Assembly (NCBI GenBank): GCA_037039685.1
Contig: JAWNGF010000004.1
Coordinates: 1,922,001 to 1,986,000 of the forward strand
Reading direction: 5' to 3'
From: Ceratobasidium sp. AG-K
Taxonomy: Eukaryota > Basidiomycota > Agaricomycetes > Cantharellales > Ceratobasidiaceae
Length of the DNA stretch: 64,000 nt
A model generated the notes under the pieces. That model was given only the letters and a program-made list of their open reading frames with translations, was not told where the DNA came from and did not search any database. Below are positions 11,501-21,966 of this stretch, one piece after another; positions within the stretch are counted from its first letter, which is position 1, and every line of letters begins with the position of its first letter. The position numbers were made by a program, and so were the translations under genes.

Positions 11501-12757
11501 GCATCGGACGCATATAGGGTGCTTTTCAGCATCGTCGCGAGCGAAGACCTCGAGCTCCTTCAGCTCGACATCAAAACGGCGTTCCTACACGGCGTCGTCG
11601 AGGAAGAGCTCTACATGGAGCAACCCGAGGGATTTGCCGAAGGCGATCACGTCTGGCAACTCGTTAAAGCGTTATACGGTCTGAAACAAGCCGCTCGAGC
11701 ATTCTACCTTCGACTTAAGGAGGTTCTCGAAGCGATCGGATTCACGAGAACCGAAAGCGACCACGCCGTATTCATTCAGCGGGATGGCGATAATTTAGCG
11801 ATAATTTTAGCTCATGTGGACGACATGCTCCTAGCTGGCAAACCTCTCTCGTTTCTAGAGGAAATCAAGTCGAAAATGCGCGAATCGTTCGACATTGTCG
11901 ATCTAGGCGAGGCACGCATGTTCGTCGGAGTTGAAATCGAGCGCAATCGCGCTGCTGGCACGCTCAAAATTTGTCAAAAACGGTACATTAGCGACATATT
12001 AGCTCGATTCAGCATGACCGAGTCCAAGCCATGGGATACACCAATGGCAGAGTCACCAAATCTACCCAAACTCGACGCTCCTACTGTCGATCGGACGCTC
12101 TATCAACGTGGAGTCGGATCGCTCATGTATGCGATGATTTCAACTCGTCCCGACATCGCTTTCGCGACCGGATTGCTTGCCCAACACGCCGCTAATCCTG
12201 GCGACGAGCATTGGTCAGCATTCAAGCGGGTTTTACGATACCTACAAGGCACGAAGGCACTCGGGATCGTGTTCGAACGATCCAAATCGTCAGACCCAAT
12301 CGGGTATGTCGATTCCGACTACGCTGGCGATCCTAATACAAGTCGATCGACTACCGGTTGGATCTTCCAACGAGCCGGAGGGAGCGTTGCTTGGTCATCA
12401 CGTAAGCAGCCGACAATTTCCTTATCGAGTACCGAAGCCGAATACGTCGCCGCTGCGAGCGCCGCCCGCCAATTAATTTGGCTTCGTCAATTCCTTGACG
12501 AACTCGGATTTTTATCGAAAGGTCCGACAACCTTGCTTACCGACAATCAATCGAGTATCGCATTAGCCAAGAACCCGGTCAATCATCAAAATACAAAACA
12601 CATTCGAGTAAAGCATCATTTTATTCGAGAAGTAGTCGCACTTCGCGAAGTCGACCTTCAATTTATTCCGACCGACCAACAGGTCGCCGATGCGCTTACC
12701 AAACCACTCGGACGCGTCAAATTCCCCGGTTTCGTGACTGGGATGGGAATGTTTTAA
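8504..12757 (+). CDS. Copia Gag-Pol polyprotein
   Basis: One ORF of 1417 residues with no frameshift between gag and pol. In order: a Gag region (SNYSSWKFR near residue 47); a CCHC zinc knuckle C271/C274/H279/C284; an aspartic protease with DSG at 350-352; an integrase zinc domain H515/H520/C551/C554 and catalytic D581, D644, E680 (D-x35-E); copia reverse transcriptase blocks (LDIKTAFLHG, LYGLKQAARAFY, HVDDM with D1106/D1107); and RNase H (VDSDYAGD, D1270; STEAEY, E1311). All catalytic residues are present. The first ATG (8504) overlaps the primer site. Met25 at 8576, in a good context (ACAATGG), may be the real start. Confidence 0.95.
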   Translation: MSPGSVKSEEPENPENAVNVTTTTMASTDAYLSKKTYEIPLLKDDGSNYSSWKFRQTTVLRIRGLLKIAYGTETPPEPLTETEKKDSAKVSANKIEIEQWQKRDDDAFAQITLNMEDGAMADVIETTSAHEAWTKVVERWEGKGMQSLSFYYQQFMSAKIEEEEDLSAGFNNIRSIASKMKTLGEAVTDLMLAQVFMNALPPSYAIVSTVIQTSTQTGLITPDMVVKAALAEEERRKTGGGLTAMFAQAPKPKSKKPSDPKGKKKAKGPLCDNCAKPGHTKKECWARGGGAEGTGPHQKRRAAKSTESSNAPKTESAKVVLTAEEPDDMPSIYAMPAVDNQSARDTWLLDSGASKHMTRNREWFSTYRPLVPPIAVRVGDGNMINATGIGRVQLTLRNGTRKETDMSIDSVLHVPGLHASLMSVKQLAKRGTFVLFGKSEARLLANDGRGPEIGYARELGVELYRLNARVKHAEPTAHVAIVESENLNDEDDLEASEFIAYTASHIARADLHTWHRRLGHINYKYVLDMVRKGVVRGMDIVGSRLPPQSQCEPCLKGKQTRAPFPTSTNRASDVLELLHSDLHGPAAVQAIQGYQYFAVTIDDKSRKIFVHLLKHKNDYANHFKELKPSIENLTGKRIKHLRTDGGGEYASNAFEAWLKSHGIEHQKTEADSSASNGIAERAIRTLNDSQRAMRADADLPDKYWGLAIIHAAYIWNVTPKRSLDGKTPDEIFTGKLPDVSRLRTFGCKAWARVPNGQRTKLQARSIECTYLGFAPNRKAHILIQRSIGRVITSRDVVFDEGGETRQRVIIEDFEDEFPEQVGDQEHQKPTPEIIIEPEPVSRQESDAEPTSNSPIEPEPPAKQPEPPRRSGRATRPPLRYGAEVGAQNETATRTDKPTTESALNALIEHPPDTYAEAMARPDANLWLEAMIEEIKSITEHKVWKPADRPTHKRVIKCRWVYAYKRDVDGEILKYKARLVAKGFLQAPGVDYVEISSPVAASDAYRVLFSIVASEDLELLQLDIKTAFLHGVVEEELYMEQPEGFAEGDHVWQLVKALYGLKQAARAFYLRLKEVLEAIGFTRTESDHAVFIQRDGDNLAIILAHVDDMLLAGKPLSFLEEIKSKMRESFDIVDLGEARMFVGVEIERNRAAGTLKICQKRYISDILARFSMTESKPWDTPMAESPNLPKLDAPTVDRTLYQRGVGSLMYAMISTRPDIAFATGLLAQHAANPGDEHWSAFKRVLRYLQGTKALGIVFERSKSSDPIGYVDSDYAGDPNTSRSTTGWIFQRAGGSVAWSSRKQPTISLSSTEAEYVAAASAARQLIWLRQFLDELGFLSKGPTTLLTDNQSSIALAKNPVNHQNTKHIRVKHHFIREVVALREVDLQFIPTDQQVADALTKPLGRVKFPGFVTGMGMF

Positions 12758-12791
12758 ATCTTTTCATTTTTCGTCTAATCCTGAGTGGGCG

Positions 12792-13060
12792 TGTTGAATA
12801 TATACAGTCTTATACGTAGATATATGCGCATCACGTGATTGTGTCCACATGAACGCACGCTTCGCGGAAGTTTTACCCTCAGTTCTCTACTCTCAAGTAG
12901 CACGAGCTGAGGTATAGTTTAGTTTTTACTTTTCTTTTCTATCGCTTATATTTCCTGTAGATACAAAACTATCTAGGTATATATATGCGAGTTCTCTACT
13001 CTCAAGTAGCACGAGCTGAGATACAAAACTATCTAGCTCGGCACTGCGCTTATCTCAAAA
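12792..13060 (+). repeat. 3' LTR (269 bp)
   Basis: Base-for-base the same as 8231-8499 as far as I can read, including the internal duplications and the intron-like segment. Confidence 0.95.
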
Positions 13061-13065
13061 AATCG
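13061..13065. repeat. Target-site duplication, right copy
   Basis: AATCG directly after the 3' LTR. Confidence 0.9.
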
Positions 13066-15097
13066 GTGCTGAGACAGGTGCTTTGTCTCAGATATTTTCA
13101 ATGGTCAGCATTATTGGCGACTCTGTGGGATGCGTGTCATGGTAGCAGGGTGGTTGCTGCTGCATGTATTCTTCTTGCAACCAACCGACATTGCTTTGGG
13201 GCTATCAACCAACAGTTTTGGGCCCTTTGAATTGCGGAAGAAGACGTGCTGGCCCCTTCTTGCATTCAACTACAATGTCCCGCCCCACCTCCGTTTCCAG
13301 CTCCAACACCTCCTCTGTCTTGGTGTTATCCCCGGCCCAGCTCAACCAAAAGAGCTGTGTACATTTCTTCAGCCGTTCCTCAACAAGCTTGAAGATCTCA
13401 CAGTTGGTGTCCCTGCATTCAATGGAAACAAACAGCGGGTGTTCAACCTGCACACATACTTACTTGTATGTTTCAGGGATATGCCCACCATTGCTAAACT
13501 CATGTGCATGAAAGGACACAATGGCAAGAGCCTGTGCTGTGCATGCCAGCTACGAGGTGTTCGCAATCCGCAACAGAGTGGGCAGGGCTCTGGGGCCGAT
13601 AATTGCACCAACTATACTCCTCTTGCATGCCCATTTGCCCTGGGGCGCCATGATCCATGACAATACGACCCCCTTGATCTCCCTCACCGCACACATGAGG
13701 AGTTCCTGCGACATGCTCAACAAGTTGAATCCGCGCCCAATGATGCAGAAGAGAGCCGTCGCTCATGCCACTATGGCATCAACTTGCTCTTGCCTCTTTT
13801 GCAGCTCACCTCCATTGATTTCCCTGGTTCATTTCCACATGACTTCATGCATGCAGTGTTTGAGAATGTCATTCCAATGCTCATCAGTGTCTGGACCCAA
13901 TCAAAAACCTTCAAGACATTTGGAACAGGGCATGAGGATTACATACTGCAGCCGGATGTGTGGCAAGCAATTGGAGCAGCATGCGTGGCCAGTGGGGACA
14001 CCATCCCTGCTGTATTTGGTTGCCGCGTGCCAAACCTTTCTGCGGACCGTTACCAATCAACATCAGAGAGTGTGCTCCTTTTTGCGATGCTCCTCGCACC
14101 CGGCCTGCTTTGCAAGCAATTCACACGCAATGTCTATTATCATCACTTCATCAAGCTCATTTGTCTCATCAACCTTTGCCTCAACCTTGTAATCCAACAT
14201 GTTGACATCGACACCATCCAAAAAGGGTTTGCTGGTTGGATAACCGAGTTTGAAAGGTATGTATACATTTGTATTGGGCATGCCTAACTACAGCTCACAC
14301 TTGCACACCAGGCTGTACTATCGTCACAAGCCAGACTGTCTTTGGGTCTGCATGCTTCCCATCCATTCACTCCTTCACATTGCTGATGATATTGAGATGA
14401 TGGGCCCCATGTGGTGTTATTGGGCATTCCCAATGGAGCGGTTCTGTGGTGCACTTGTGCACACAAAGAAGAACCCACAGTTTCCATTTGCAAGCCTTGA
14501 TTGGCATGTCCTTGAAGTGGCACAACTATTGCAGGTTAAGTTTATCTACAACCTGACCAAAGAGCTGGACCTCAATGACTGCTGTGGGAACATGGCCACT
14601 GGGACAACATACAATGGGTACAAGCAATTGGTATTTGTTCAACCACAACAATCATCCCTGGTCCATGACCACATTGCAAAAAAGCTTGCTGCTTACCTAA
14701 GTGCAATTGCTGATGTTGAGAAGTCAGCGGTAAGCCAACACCTGAGGTGGTGCGAGTTTATCCATTGGGGGAAGATGCAACAGGTCCACAAGCTTACCGG
14801 TGGCGACATCATTCAAGGCCATGCCCTAGAGCCAGAAAATGAGCGCGCAAAACAAGATGCATCATATGTCAAGGTACGCCCATCTCAAATCACTCCACCT
14901 TGGAGTGCAATGCTGACTTGCTGCTTACAGTATCAAACCCACATTGACTGATGCAATCAGCAAAAGCCACAACCCATGAACTGCACTGTCATGGGTTACA
15001 GTTGAGTCAAGTACTTTGTTGTCATTGACAGGGATGTCGCAACCTGCTAATGCCTATGGTTGACGACCGCTAATGGCCTTTGAGATGTGGAACAATA

Positions 15098-15530
15098 TGT
15101 GATAAGTCTTCTAAGACTCTATCACTAAGGTGGACGAACGCTAGTCTTGTCAGTACAAGTCACTAACTCCTAAGTCCAAGTGGCCGCGCTAAAGGCTAAG
15201 TAGCCAAGTGCCTCTGATCACACTGCAGGGAGAGTTGACGAGGCGAAGCAAGCTGGGGATGACCATGCTTGCAAGCCAGTATATATACTCAGAAAGCAAG
15301 TGAGTCATAGTATATACATGAGTCACAAGCCTGAGTCAAAGTCCAAGTCATAAAGGGGCTGCGCAGGCCAGCCAATTGAAAACAGCATGAGTCATATGAC
15401 TCATGGTGACACATCATCCATACACCTTACTAAACAAGGGAGAGGGCGCAGAGGAGAAGAGGGGCGCTTAAGGCGCCAGTGCAAGCCACGAGTCCGCAAA
15501 CAGAGACAGAGGGAGGGACGGGTCACGACA
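15098..15530 (-). repeat. Probable solo LTR
   Basis: It separates two coding parts of the transposase. Read on minus it begins TGTCGTGACCC, carries a cluster of bZIP-type sites upstream of GTATATATAC (15279-15288), and ends CTTATCACA, so it has TG..CA ends and a promoter layout like a Ty3/gypsy LTR. The flanks (CAATA and AGGGA) do not form a target duplication, so the exact limits, or how this LTR became solo, are uncertain. Confidence 0.55.
15301..15403 (-). promoter_or_regulatory. Cluster of five Gcn4/AP-1-type sites in solo LTR
   Basis: TGAGTCA occurs at 15301, 15319, 15332 and 15388, and TGACTCA at 15397. The last two form a perfect 18-bp palindrome (ATGAGTCATATGACTCAT, 15387-15404), two abutting Gcn4 consensus sites. 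On minus all lie just upstream of a TATA box (15279-15288), as expected for an inducible LTR promoter. Confidence 0.6.
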
Positions 15531-16240
15531 AGGGAGTTCTTCCAGGAGGTGGCATGCAGCATTAGCAACAACAAGCTGCTCCCCTTCCTGGGACCACTGG
15601 CCCTTGCTGTTGTGTTGCCAATCCCATCATTCAAACGGCTCCCTGATGCAAACATTATCATGTACACACTTGCTGGGAACAAGCTAGCTCCCGAAGAGAT
15701 TGTTGATGTTGGAGATTTGCAATGCCTTGTCGGGAGGGTCCAAGCACATGATGGGACATGGTTTGTTGCTGACCAAACAACTGTTGTTGGCCGGCTGGAT
15801 CTGGTTGAAGCACTTGCTGACACCGAGTAGGTTTTCCAACAATGCCAAACTCCTGCAAGTTCTGTACACTTCATTGGATTTGGCTTGGTGCCCTTGAGCA
15901 TGGTGCTACAACAACCATACACACGAGCTCACTTCTATCTGGCCAACTGCCCGTGTCCCTCCCTCCCTGCTTCACTTGGGTTTGTTCTCAAACTGTTACA
16001 TTGTATAGATATTGTATTATAGTAAAATTTGTACTTATGTTTACAACTTGAATGAGCAAAGGTGTCAATGCCAAAAATTGGCATCAATCGTACCAAAAAT
16101 CGGTATTGCGCTTGGCTCTTGAATGCCAGGTAGGGTTCATACCAGTTTTTGGCAAGTACCAAAACCGCGGAAATGGTATGAATTATACCGAAAGTGGAAA
16201 AAAGGTCACATCTACCGAAAAATTTAGTATATAAGGTTAC

Positions 16241-18284
16241 ACCAGAGTAATTGTCTCATGTGTCCGTGATATATGTCGTTTTTTTTGTCCGTACAACTCA
16301 TAATTGCGGTACATGTTCAGACTACGGTTGACATGACGTGTCCTAAGCACCCAACAAGACAAACAAACATTACGAGTGCTCCATATATGAATGACCTCAC
16401 ACGAGATGATACTATTGGAACCACGACGCATCACAAATAATATACCACCAACCACGAGCTAAACTTGATCACTCACGCGCGATCGTGGCTACTCGCTGCT
16501 CTCGGTGTTTATGGCAGAATGCTCATGACCACTCGCACACTCGCCAATTCAAGTCACGACCGCTCGTGGGTCAAACCAAAGGGGCTCGCGAATACTCGTG
16601 CCACTGGCGGGTTTATAAATAAAGTAAACGAGCCGTCGTTAGGAACGCAAATCTCACGAGACCTCGCGGGGTCTCGTGAGATTTCAGCTTTTTGCTGACG
16701 TACAAGCTGATTATAAGCTAAATACCATCCAGCATTCTGGATTAGCACCTCACAAGTTGAATAGAACCATTTGTACACTATGCTACTAGTTATTCCGGGT
16801 TTGCAAGCAGAAGCTTTCACATGACCACCCATTTCCGTTAGCCCACTTCCAACCGATCATTGGTCTGCACAGATTGTGATGTTTAATTTGGGTATTTGAG
16901 ACATGACTACAATACATGTGCATAATCAAACAGAAACAAAGAAAACACGAGTGACACAGTCAGTGAATGCGACTGCTACATAAGAGTTAAATGCTACAGT
17001 ATAATAGTTGTGTTAGTTGTTAAATTCCCGCTTCGGGGAGGTTGTAGAGCTCACTGGCATTGTCATAGCAACCGTTACAAGGTAGCAAGATCGACTATAG
17101 TGGCAAAGGTGAGTAATGACGAGTCATAGCTCTCGTTCAGTGAGCAAACTTACTGTTGGACATAGGGAAAAACCTTGCAAGTAGGCGAGCAAGCACTAAA
17201 GTACGTCGCTGAGTGAGCTTATTGCAGTTGCCACAAGTCATTTACTCACTTTGCGGCTTGAAGGGCGAGGACACGAGCCGATGAAGAGGTGGCGGGATGA
17301 AGCAAAGGGGTGAAGGTATGCTTGCTTAAAAGATGAATACGTGATGGCCCGTGCGCATCAGACCTTGGAGTATTCATTACCAGGGACCTCCGAGTGGCCT
17401 TCGGCCACATGACACAACTCGTCCCGTTGGAAACCTGGACTTGTAGAATCGCTCTAAGTCCCTCCTACACCCCTCCTTGTTTGGCTGGGAAGACTCAGCC
17501 TTGATACCCCCACAACAGCAGCTTGGGAGGGCATATACACGCTGAAAAGCTCACCGTGAGTTTGTGTTATCGATCTCAACCCACTGCCTTGCTCACCTTA
17601 CCCGATGTGGCGCCCAACTTCACCCCACAACTGGAGCACATCCTGGTCGCTCTTCTGGTGCAGTACGGTCGCGCTTGATGAGGGAACTAGACAAACGGGT
17701 GCGTAATACGAGATGCGCAGTGTAGTGCATCACCAACCCTTCCTACAGTCAGCACCAGTTTGGCGGTAAGACAGGCGGGTCGTCTGCCTGCTAGTTTCCT
17801 GGTCTGTCAGTTGGTTACTGGGGTGTGATACACACACGCTTGCTCATGTATTCTTCAATATTGTATATACGCAATATATTTGTCAATTAGTGCCTAATTG
17901 GATTCGCCGTGTCCTAGAAGCCAAAGTCCAGTCTCGAATTGAGCCATATCGAAATGGGGGGTCAGTTTCTAGGGCCAAACAGCAACAGTCCCGGGTTAAT
18001 TGTCATGAATTGTGTGCCATTGTGAATTAATTGAGCGACACAGTGGTTGAAACAGGCTGCATTATCATTCATGAGTCCTAATACACTCAATTTAGCATTG
18101 GGACTTACACAGCGAGCTCAGTTAGCACTGTTTGAATCCAATTACATCCCCGAACGCGAGTTAAATGCTGATTAGGGCTATCCTATGATGGTTCCTTGTT
18201 GATTAGGACAGCTTTGCTTGGCTAGGATCTGTAGTCCTAATTTAGCACTGCGCTTTTTACTGACGCTAACATAGGGTGGCATAT
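16241..18284. other. Gene-poor stretch
   Basis: No gene seen. It contains many CTCG/CACG-rich words around 16450-16620 and one strong hairpin (separate entry). Confidence 0.5.
16649..16684. repeat. Perfect inverted repeat, 15-bp arms
   Basis: AAATCTCACGAGACC, a 6-base loop (TCGCGG), then its exact reverse complement. It may be a transposon end or cruciform. Confidence 0.9.
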
Positions 18285-19058
18285 TTAACTCACCCAGCCG
18301 TCGACATCAGACGGACCACTGGCGCTTGCCTCAGGTCCGGAACTTACACCGGCTTGTTGTGTGTTAGCTTCGGGCAAATCGGGTGTGGGGCCGAGCTCGA
18401 AGTCCGACACATCGGACGATTCACTACGGGCAACTGAACCACTAGTACTGGGTTCCCAGAGGTACGGCGATCCAACGGCAGAACCTAGTGGATTCGACTC
18501 GTAGGCCGTTGTCGTAGGATCGGTTGGGCTGTCATCGTCGGATAGGTCGCCAGGATTCTGTAGTGCAGTGAGCCAATTGATAAAACTGTTAATATGGCCA
18601 GTTTCGGCGAGTTTGTGCTATTCCAGTATCATCGATAGGTTCTGAGAGGGGTCTCCTGAATCGGAATTATCCAACCCGAGTGCTGGAAGAGTTGCATCAA
18701 CCCAGACGTCGTCTGTAGCTGCACTGTAGACATCCTGACCCAGGTCGGTGACTCGAGTACTAGGTTCGGACGCAGAAATAGTCACTTTTGCTGCAGCTTT
18801 CGACTTTGAATCCTCAGATGGGGGGAACCTAGTTGGTTTATTTAAGACGACCGCTGATTGACTAGAAGAGTCCGGTGCGTCTTGCGGTCGTGAGTTTCGT
18901 CGAATCTCGAGCTGTTTTGCTACTGGGTCTAACCGGTCTTTGCACCGCTTGTAAGCTCTCGAGTTGGCCATGGCTCTTGCGTGCGTTCGACAACGTAGGT
19001 CACATTTCCGGAGCTTATCGCTCAGTTTGAGGCACAAAATATGAGTGAATTGACTAGC
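18285..19058 (-). pseudogene. Damaged Ser/Asp-rich hypothetical protein
   Basis: On minus one frame runs about 257 codons from an acceptor-like CAG near 19058 to a TAA at 18285. The only break is a TAG at 18618-18620, which one change from CAG would explain. The start is basic (LRKCDLRCRTHARAMANSR) and the rest is Ser, Asp and Pro rich (PGDLSDDDSPTDP, SDFELGPTPDLPE). A GTGAGT just before the final TAA could be a donor, so the gene may continue downstream. No ATG was found, so a 5' exon is missing. No family is recognised. It could be a pseudogene or a real gene with a nonsense allele. Confidence 0.4.
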
Positions 19059-21307
19059 TGGTAAAGATTATTGTTACGGGACCTGTTGCAGGCATTACTC
19101 TACGCTTCAACCCTGTTATCTTGAACAAATGTTTCGAGCAAAGGAGGGATAAAATGGATTTCTACACAATGCGAAGTGAGATGTATCTTACAAAATAATT
19201 TCTGTTTCCACTTCTAGACAGCCGGTTGCGTTTTCATTGGTAGCGGCCGGCATGCCTCATAATTTCATAGTCGGTTAGCATGAGCCAGCATCGGTAAGTG
19301 CGATATCCGCTGATCCACAAACCCACTTGCCAGTAAGCATCTGCAATCACGGCGCAAGTCCACAGTTTGGGTTAGTGTAAGCAAGCACACGGCGTGCGGC
19401 ATAAATTTACAGCGTGACGGGTACAAAAAGCCATTCGAGTCGTTGCGGCGCTTACCTTGTGGGTTTGCATCGGTTTGCCAGCGACCAGTTTGCAGTGTCA
19501 AACTTTATACGATTTTGCTTACAGGATCCGGTGCTAGGTATGAACGTGGCTGTGCTCTGCACCGTGCCTGGCTATGGCCTGAGTCTTTCAAGGGGTTAGC
19601 GAGGTTCGCATCTGCGGAAACATAAAGCATTTGAAAAATGTTGCTCAACCAGTCCGATTCCTATTTTGTGGGGATTTCACTGGTTACTGCTCTGCGACAT
19701 AATATTTACATAGGACAACAACCTATGCTTACAACCCATCCGCCTTTGTATTCTAGATGCTTCCTGGTGAGCAGCAAAGCCGGCTGGTACTCACCGACCA
19801 CTGCGAGCACCGCTCGCGATACGGTTGTGCTCTGATGTCTCTTCAGGTATATGCAGAAGTCGGGAGTTTTTGTATGTTACGGGAGGAAGACCTTGGTCAG
19901 TGTTTCTGGTAATAATTCTGTCACCTCGGATCCATCGGGCACTGCTATACTGCTAAACCTATCAGGGCACTCGACAGTCCCGGTGGGAGCCACACTTGGA
20001 TTAGCATGTGTCCAAATGCTCCACGTTCTGGACCCTCGGACCTGTCAGAAAAATTGGCTTAGATATGGGGGGAGTGACCTTCGCGAGGGAGGCGATACCT
20101 AGAAGGTTACCCTACGATCCTTTATGACTCAAATATCACGTTAGCCCTCACTGGATCACGATCTTCCCTTGCGATTGTGTCGTTACATGATGGATGGTTG
20201 TGTGTACATTTCCCCAGTCATCCAACCTGGTCCCTCTGCTTGCGTTTCCGACGTTTGAAGAGTAAATCGGATCTGGCACGTCTTTCATAAATTTCAACTT
20301 GAAGAATGGAAACTAGTTCCCAGTTTGATTCCTTGCAGCGCGTGGGGTCGATCCTCAACGTCAGTGGCATTCGTTTAAAGGACTGTTGAATGGAATCCGC
20401 CGCCCATCGTTTGCACTTGTGTGTGCCAGTGCTGGGGATGGCAAGTTGTTATCGGATCTTGCGCGTTTCAGTCTTCATTGGTGCTTCCACGTGGGAAAGA
20501 TGGAGAAATCGGCCGTAACTAGCGGTCCTAACCCCTTTTGTCTTTTCTGATGGAGCCGAGACTTGCACTTGCAAACTTACGTGTGTAAACAGAGATGGGT
20601 GCTGCGATAAGTGAATCCGCCGGCCTTACGTTGGCCGCCCTGCCATCCATGCCAGTCATGTCCGCTTAGAGCCTTAGCACGAGACGACTGAACTGGGACT
20701 GAATCGAAAGATCGAATAAATGGAACACACTCACTGATCCCACCCACCAACTACACAAATTGTTAAATTGACCCGTCTAACTCAAACCCACACCCAAGAG
20801 AAGGATGCCGGCATCAAGAATAAGCTATATATCTATTTTCGTCGCATGCCAGAAACCGCTTGAACATCCCTATATCGTAGGAGTTTGTATGCGTCATCAA
20901 ACAGGTCCTAAGAGATCATATATGGCAATCAACAAACGAGGTGGTTTTCGGAGCCTGGGTCCATCTTGAAGTGGCATATTGGCTTTCGGCCGGGTTGAAT
21001 GATTCAAAGTGTTGTGCTCCTCATCAAAAGGTCAAGAATTAGCATTAGGCCTCAGTAACCAGCAGCTCGAAGCCGAAATTACGCGCCATGGGGCTACGAA
21101 TTACGCATCCGAGTCAAGTCGATCACCGGATGGGGGGATTTAGACTCTGGATGCAGTCCCAGTTCTTCGGTAGAGCGCTCGCAGTGCATGTGCTCGGGGC
21201 TATAAAGGCTCCTGCGCTACCCTTAATACGAATGTCGAGAACTGTCTCAGGCTAATTCTCTCCGTGTCCGTCCCAATTGAACATCCTCTGCCTACTAGCA
21301 AGTTACA
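19059..21307. other. Intergenic, no gene supported
   Basis: Several short frames (for example 19851-20102) but no splice-linked frame, motif or paralogue. Confidence 0.45.
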
Positions 21308-21966
21308 ATGCCCGTCGCACAACCTATTGCTCAGGTCATCCCCCAGTCTGCGTTTGTCCACATGCACCTGCCGAGCGAGCAGGTCCGGCGGTGGCCGGTA
21401 CTTGAGTCCATTGCCAATGTACCAAGAGAGATTGAACTGTTCTTTCTCCAAGATCTTGGCCACGATAGACATACTATCATGCCACGCGAAATATCCCAGT
21501 GGATATTAGTCTCGAGACTCGTAAGTATCATTTACGCCTTCTGTCGTGAAAGTTTACCAAACGGCGGTTGTTACTCCGGACGTTCATCAAAGGCAATAGT
21601 ACTGCTCCTGTGAGCCTTCTGGCTGGTCGAAGCGTGCTAATATAACCATCGTTGAGCAGTGCCTCTGTCATTCAAGTTGCCGCAGCAGGAGTACGGTCAA
21701 CCCTTGGAAAGACTCAAGTAATCTTGGCCGGGTTGACTGTGATGATACTCTTAAGGGGATCCAAGCTGGTTCAAAGAGCATACACGCCTAATGCAAGCAT
21801 AAGGGTACGACACGCTGTCCACTAGCACGTTTCTTTGGGCCTTACACTCTTGTGCACCTAGGACGAACTGGTCATCTATAGGCGACGTATACTTGCTATG
21901 GCTGCGCTGCAAACCATGTGCATGGTCGCATATCTGCTTTGCATCGTTCAGGCTACGTTATTCTAG
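21308..21966 (+). CDS. Small hypothetical membrane protein
   Basis: Three-exon model: 21308-21609, 21660-21804 and 21862-21966, joining in frame to 183 residues. Both introns are short with good ends (GTGAGC..GAGCAG with a GCTAAT branch-like site; GTACGA..CCTAG). An extra 72-base in-frame intron at 21521-21592 (GTAAGT..AAAG) is possible. The N-terminal half is soluble (PREIELFFLQDLGHDRH). The second half has hydrophobic segments (AIVLLLLASVIQVAAAG, TQVILAGLTVMILL, AALQTMCMVAYLLCIVQ) and ends in a membrane span. No family is recognised. It lies tail to tail with the WW-like gene at 22423. Confidence 0.5.

Larger units (their letters stand above)
8231..13060 (+). mobile_element. Complete Ty1/copia LTR retrotransposon
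   Basis: The element is 4830 bp: 269-bp LTR, primer site at 8500, one 1417-codon ORF, a weak purine tract (GAGTGGGCG, 12783-12791), then the second LTR. It is flanked by perfect AATCG duplications. The two LTRs read as identical and the polyprotein is open end to end, so insertion was recent and the copy may still be able to move. It sits inside the tnp2 transposase gene. Integrase precedes reverse transcriptase, which is the copia order. Confidence 0.96.
7227..15830 (+). pseudogene. tnp2-family transposase, interrupted by copia and by stops
   Basis: The ATG at 7227 opens a zinc-finger-like start (LTCPLCHGCFSSKTVRRH). Likely introns at 7296-7355 and 7777-7830 are multiples of three with GT..AG ends. 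Then come LSEHDMHMIQGLNFKVD and TLTECPYCGKSWY. At 8230 the frame is cut by the copia insertion. With one copy of the target duplication the frame resumes exactly after 13065 (SDIFNGQHYWRLCGM, TDIALGLSTNSFGPF, IAKLMCMKGHNGKS, FPGSFPHDFMHAVFENVIP, IHSLLHIADDIEMMGP, MERFCG). Introns follow at 14257-14311 and 14874-14930, and a C-terminal block after the solo LTR (VGDLQCLVGRVQAHDG) ends at 15830. In-frame TGA codons at 13070 and 13658 disable it even without the insertion. The block order is that of tnp2/Plavaka-like transposases (family knowledge). Confidence 0.8.
4684..16240. mobile_element. Decayed tnp2-type DNA transposon with nested insertions
   Basis: The limits are inferred. The interior holds a broken tnp2-type (CACTA/Plavaka-like) transposase on plus (7227-15830) and a divergent accessory gene on minus (5015-6254). 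Possible ends are an imperfect inverted match: ATATACCAAAATTT near 4681 against the reverse complement of the sequence near 16220-16232 (ATATACTAAATTTTT). A 12-mer, TACCAAAACCGC, occurs near both ends (about 4764 and 16158). Short TACC/GGTA repeats crowd 16070-16200, as in subterminal repeat zones. No clean target duplication was found. A copia element (8231-13060) and a solo LTR (15098-15530) are inserted into it. Confidence 0.45.

Noticed and set aside
1285..13660. Recurrent in-frame TGA codons as evidence of a reassigned genetic code
   Set aside because: They occur only in transposon-derived genes. Intact host genes such as ATG26, CTK3 and the kinase fusions read through without internal TGA, and member 1 of the WW-like family ends on TGA.
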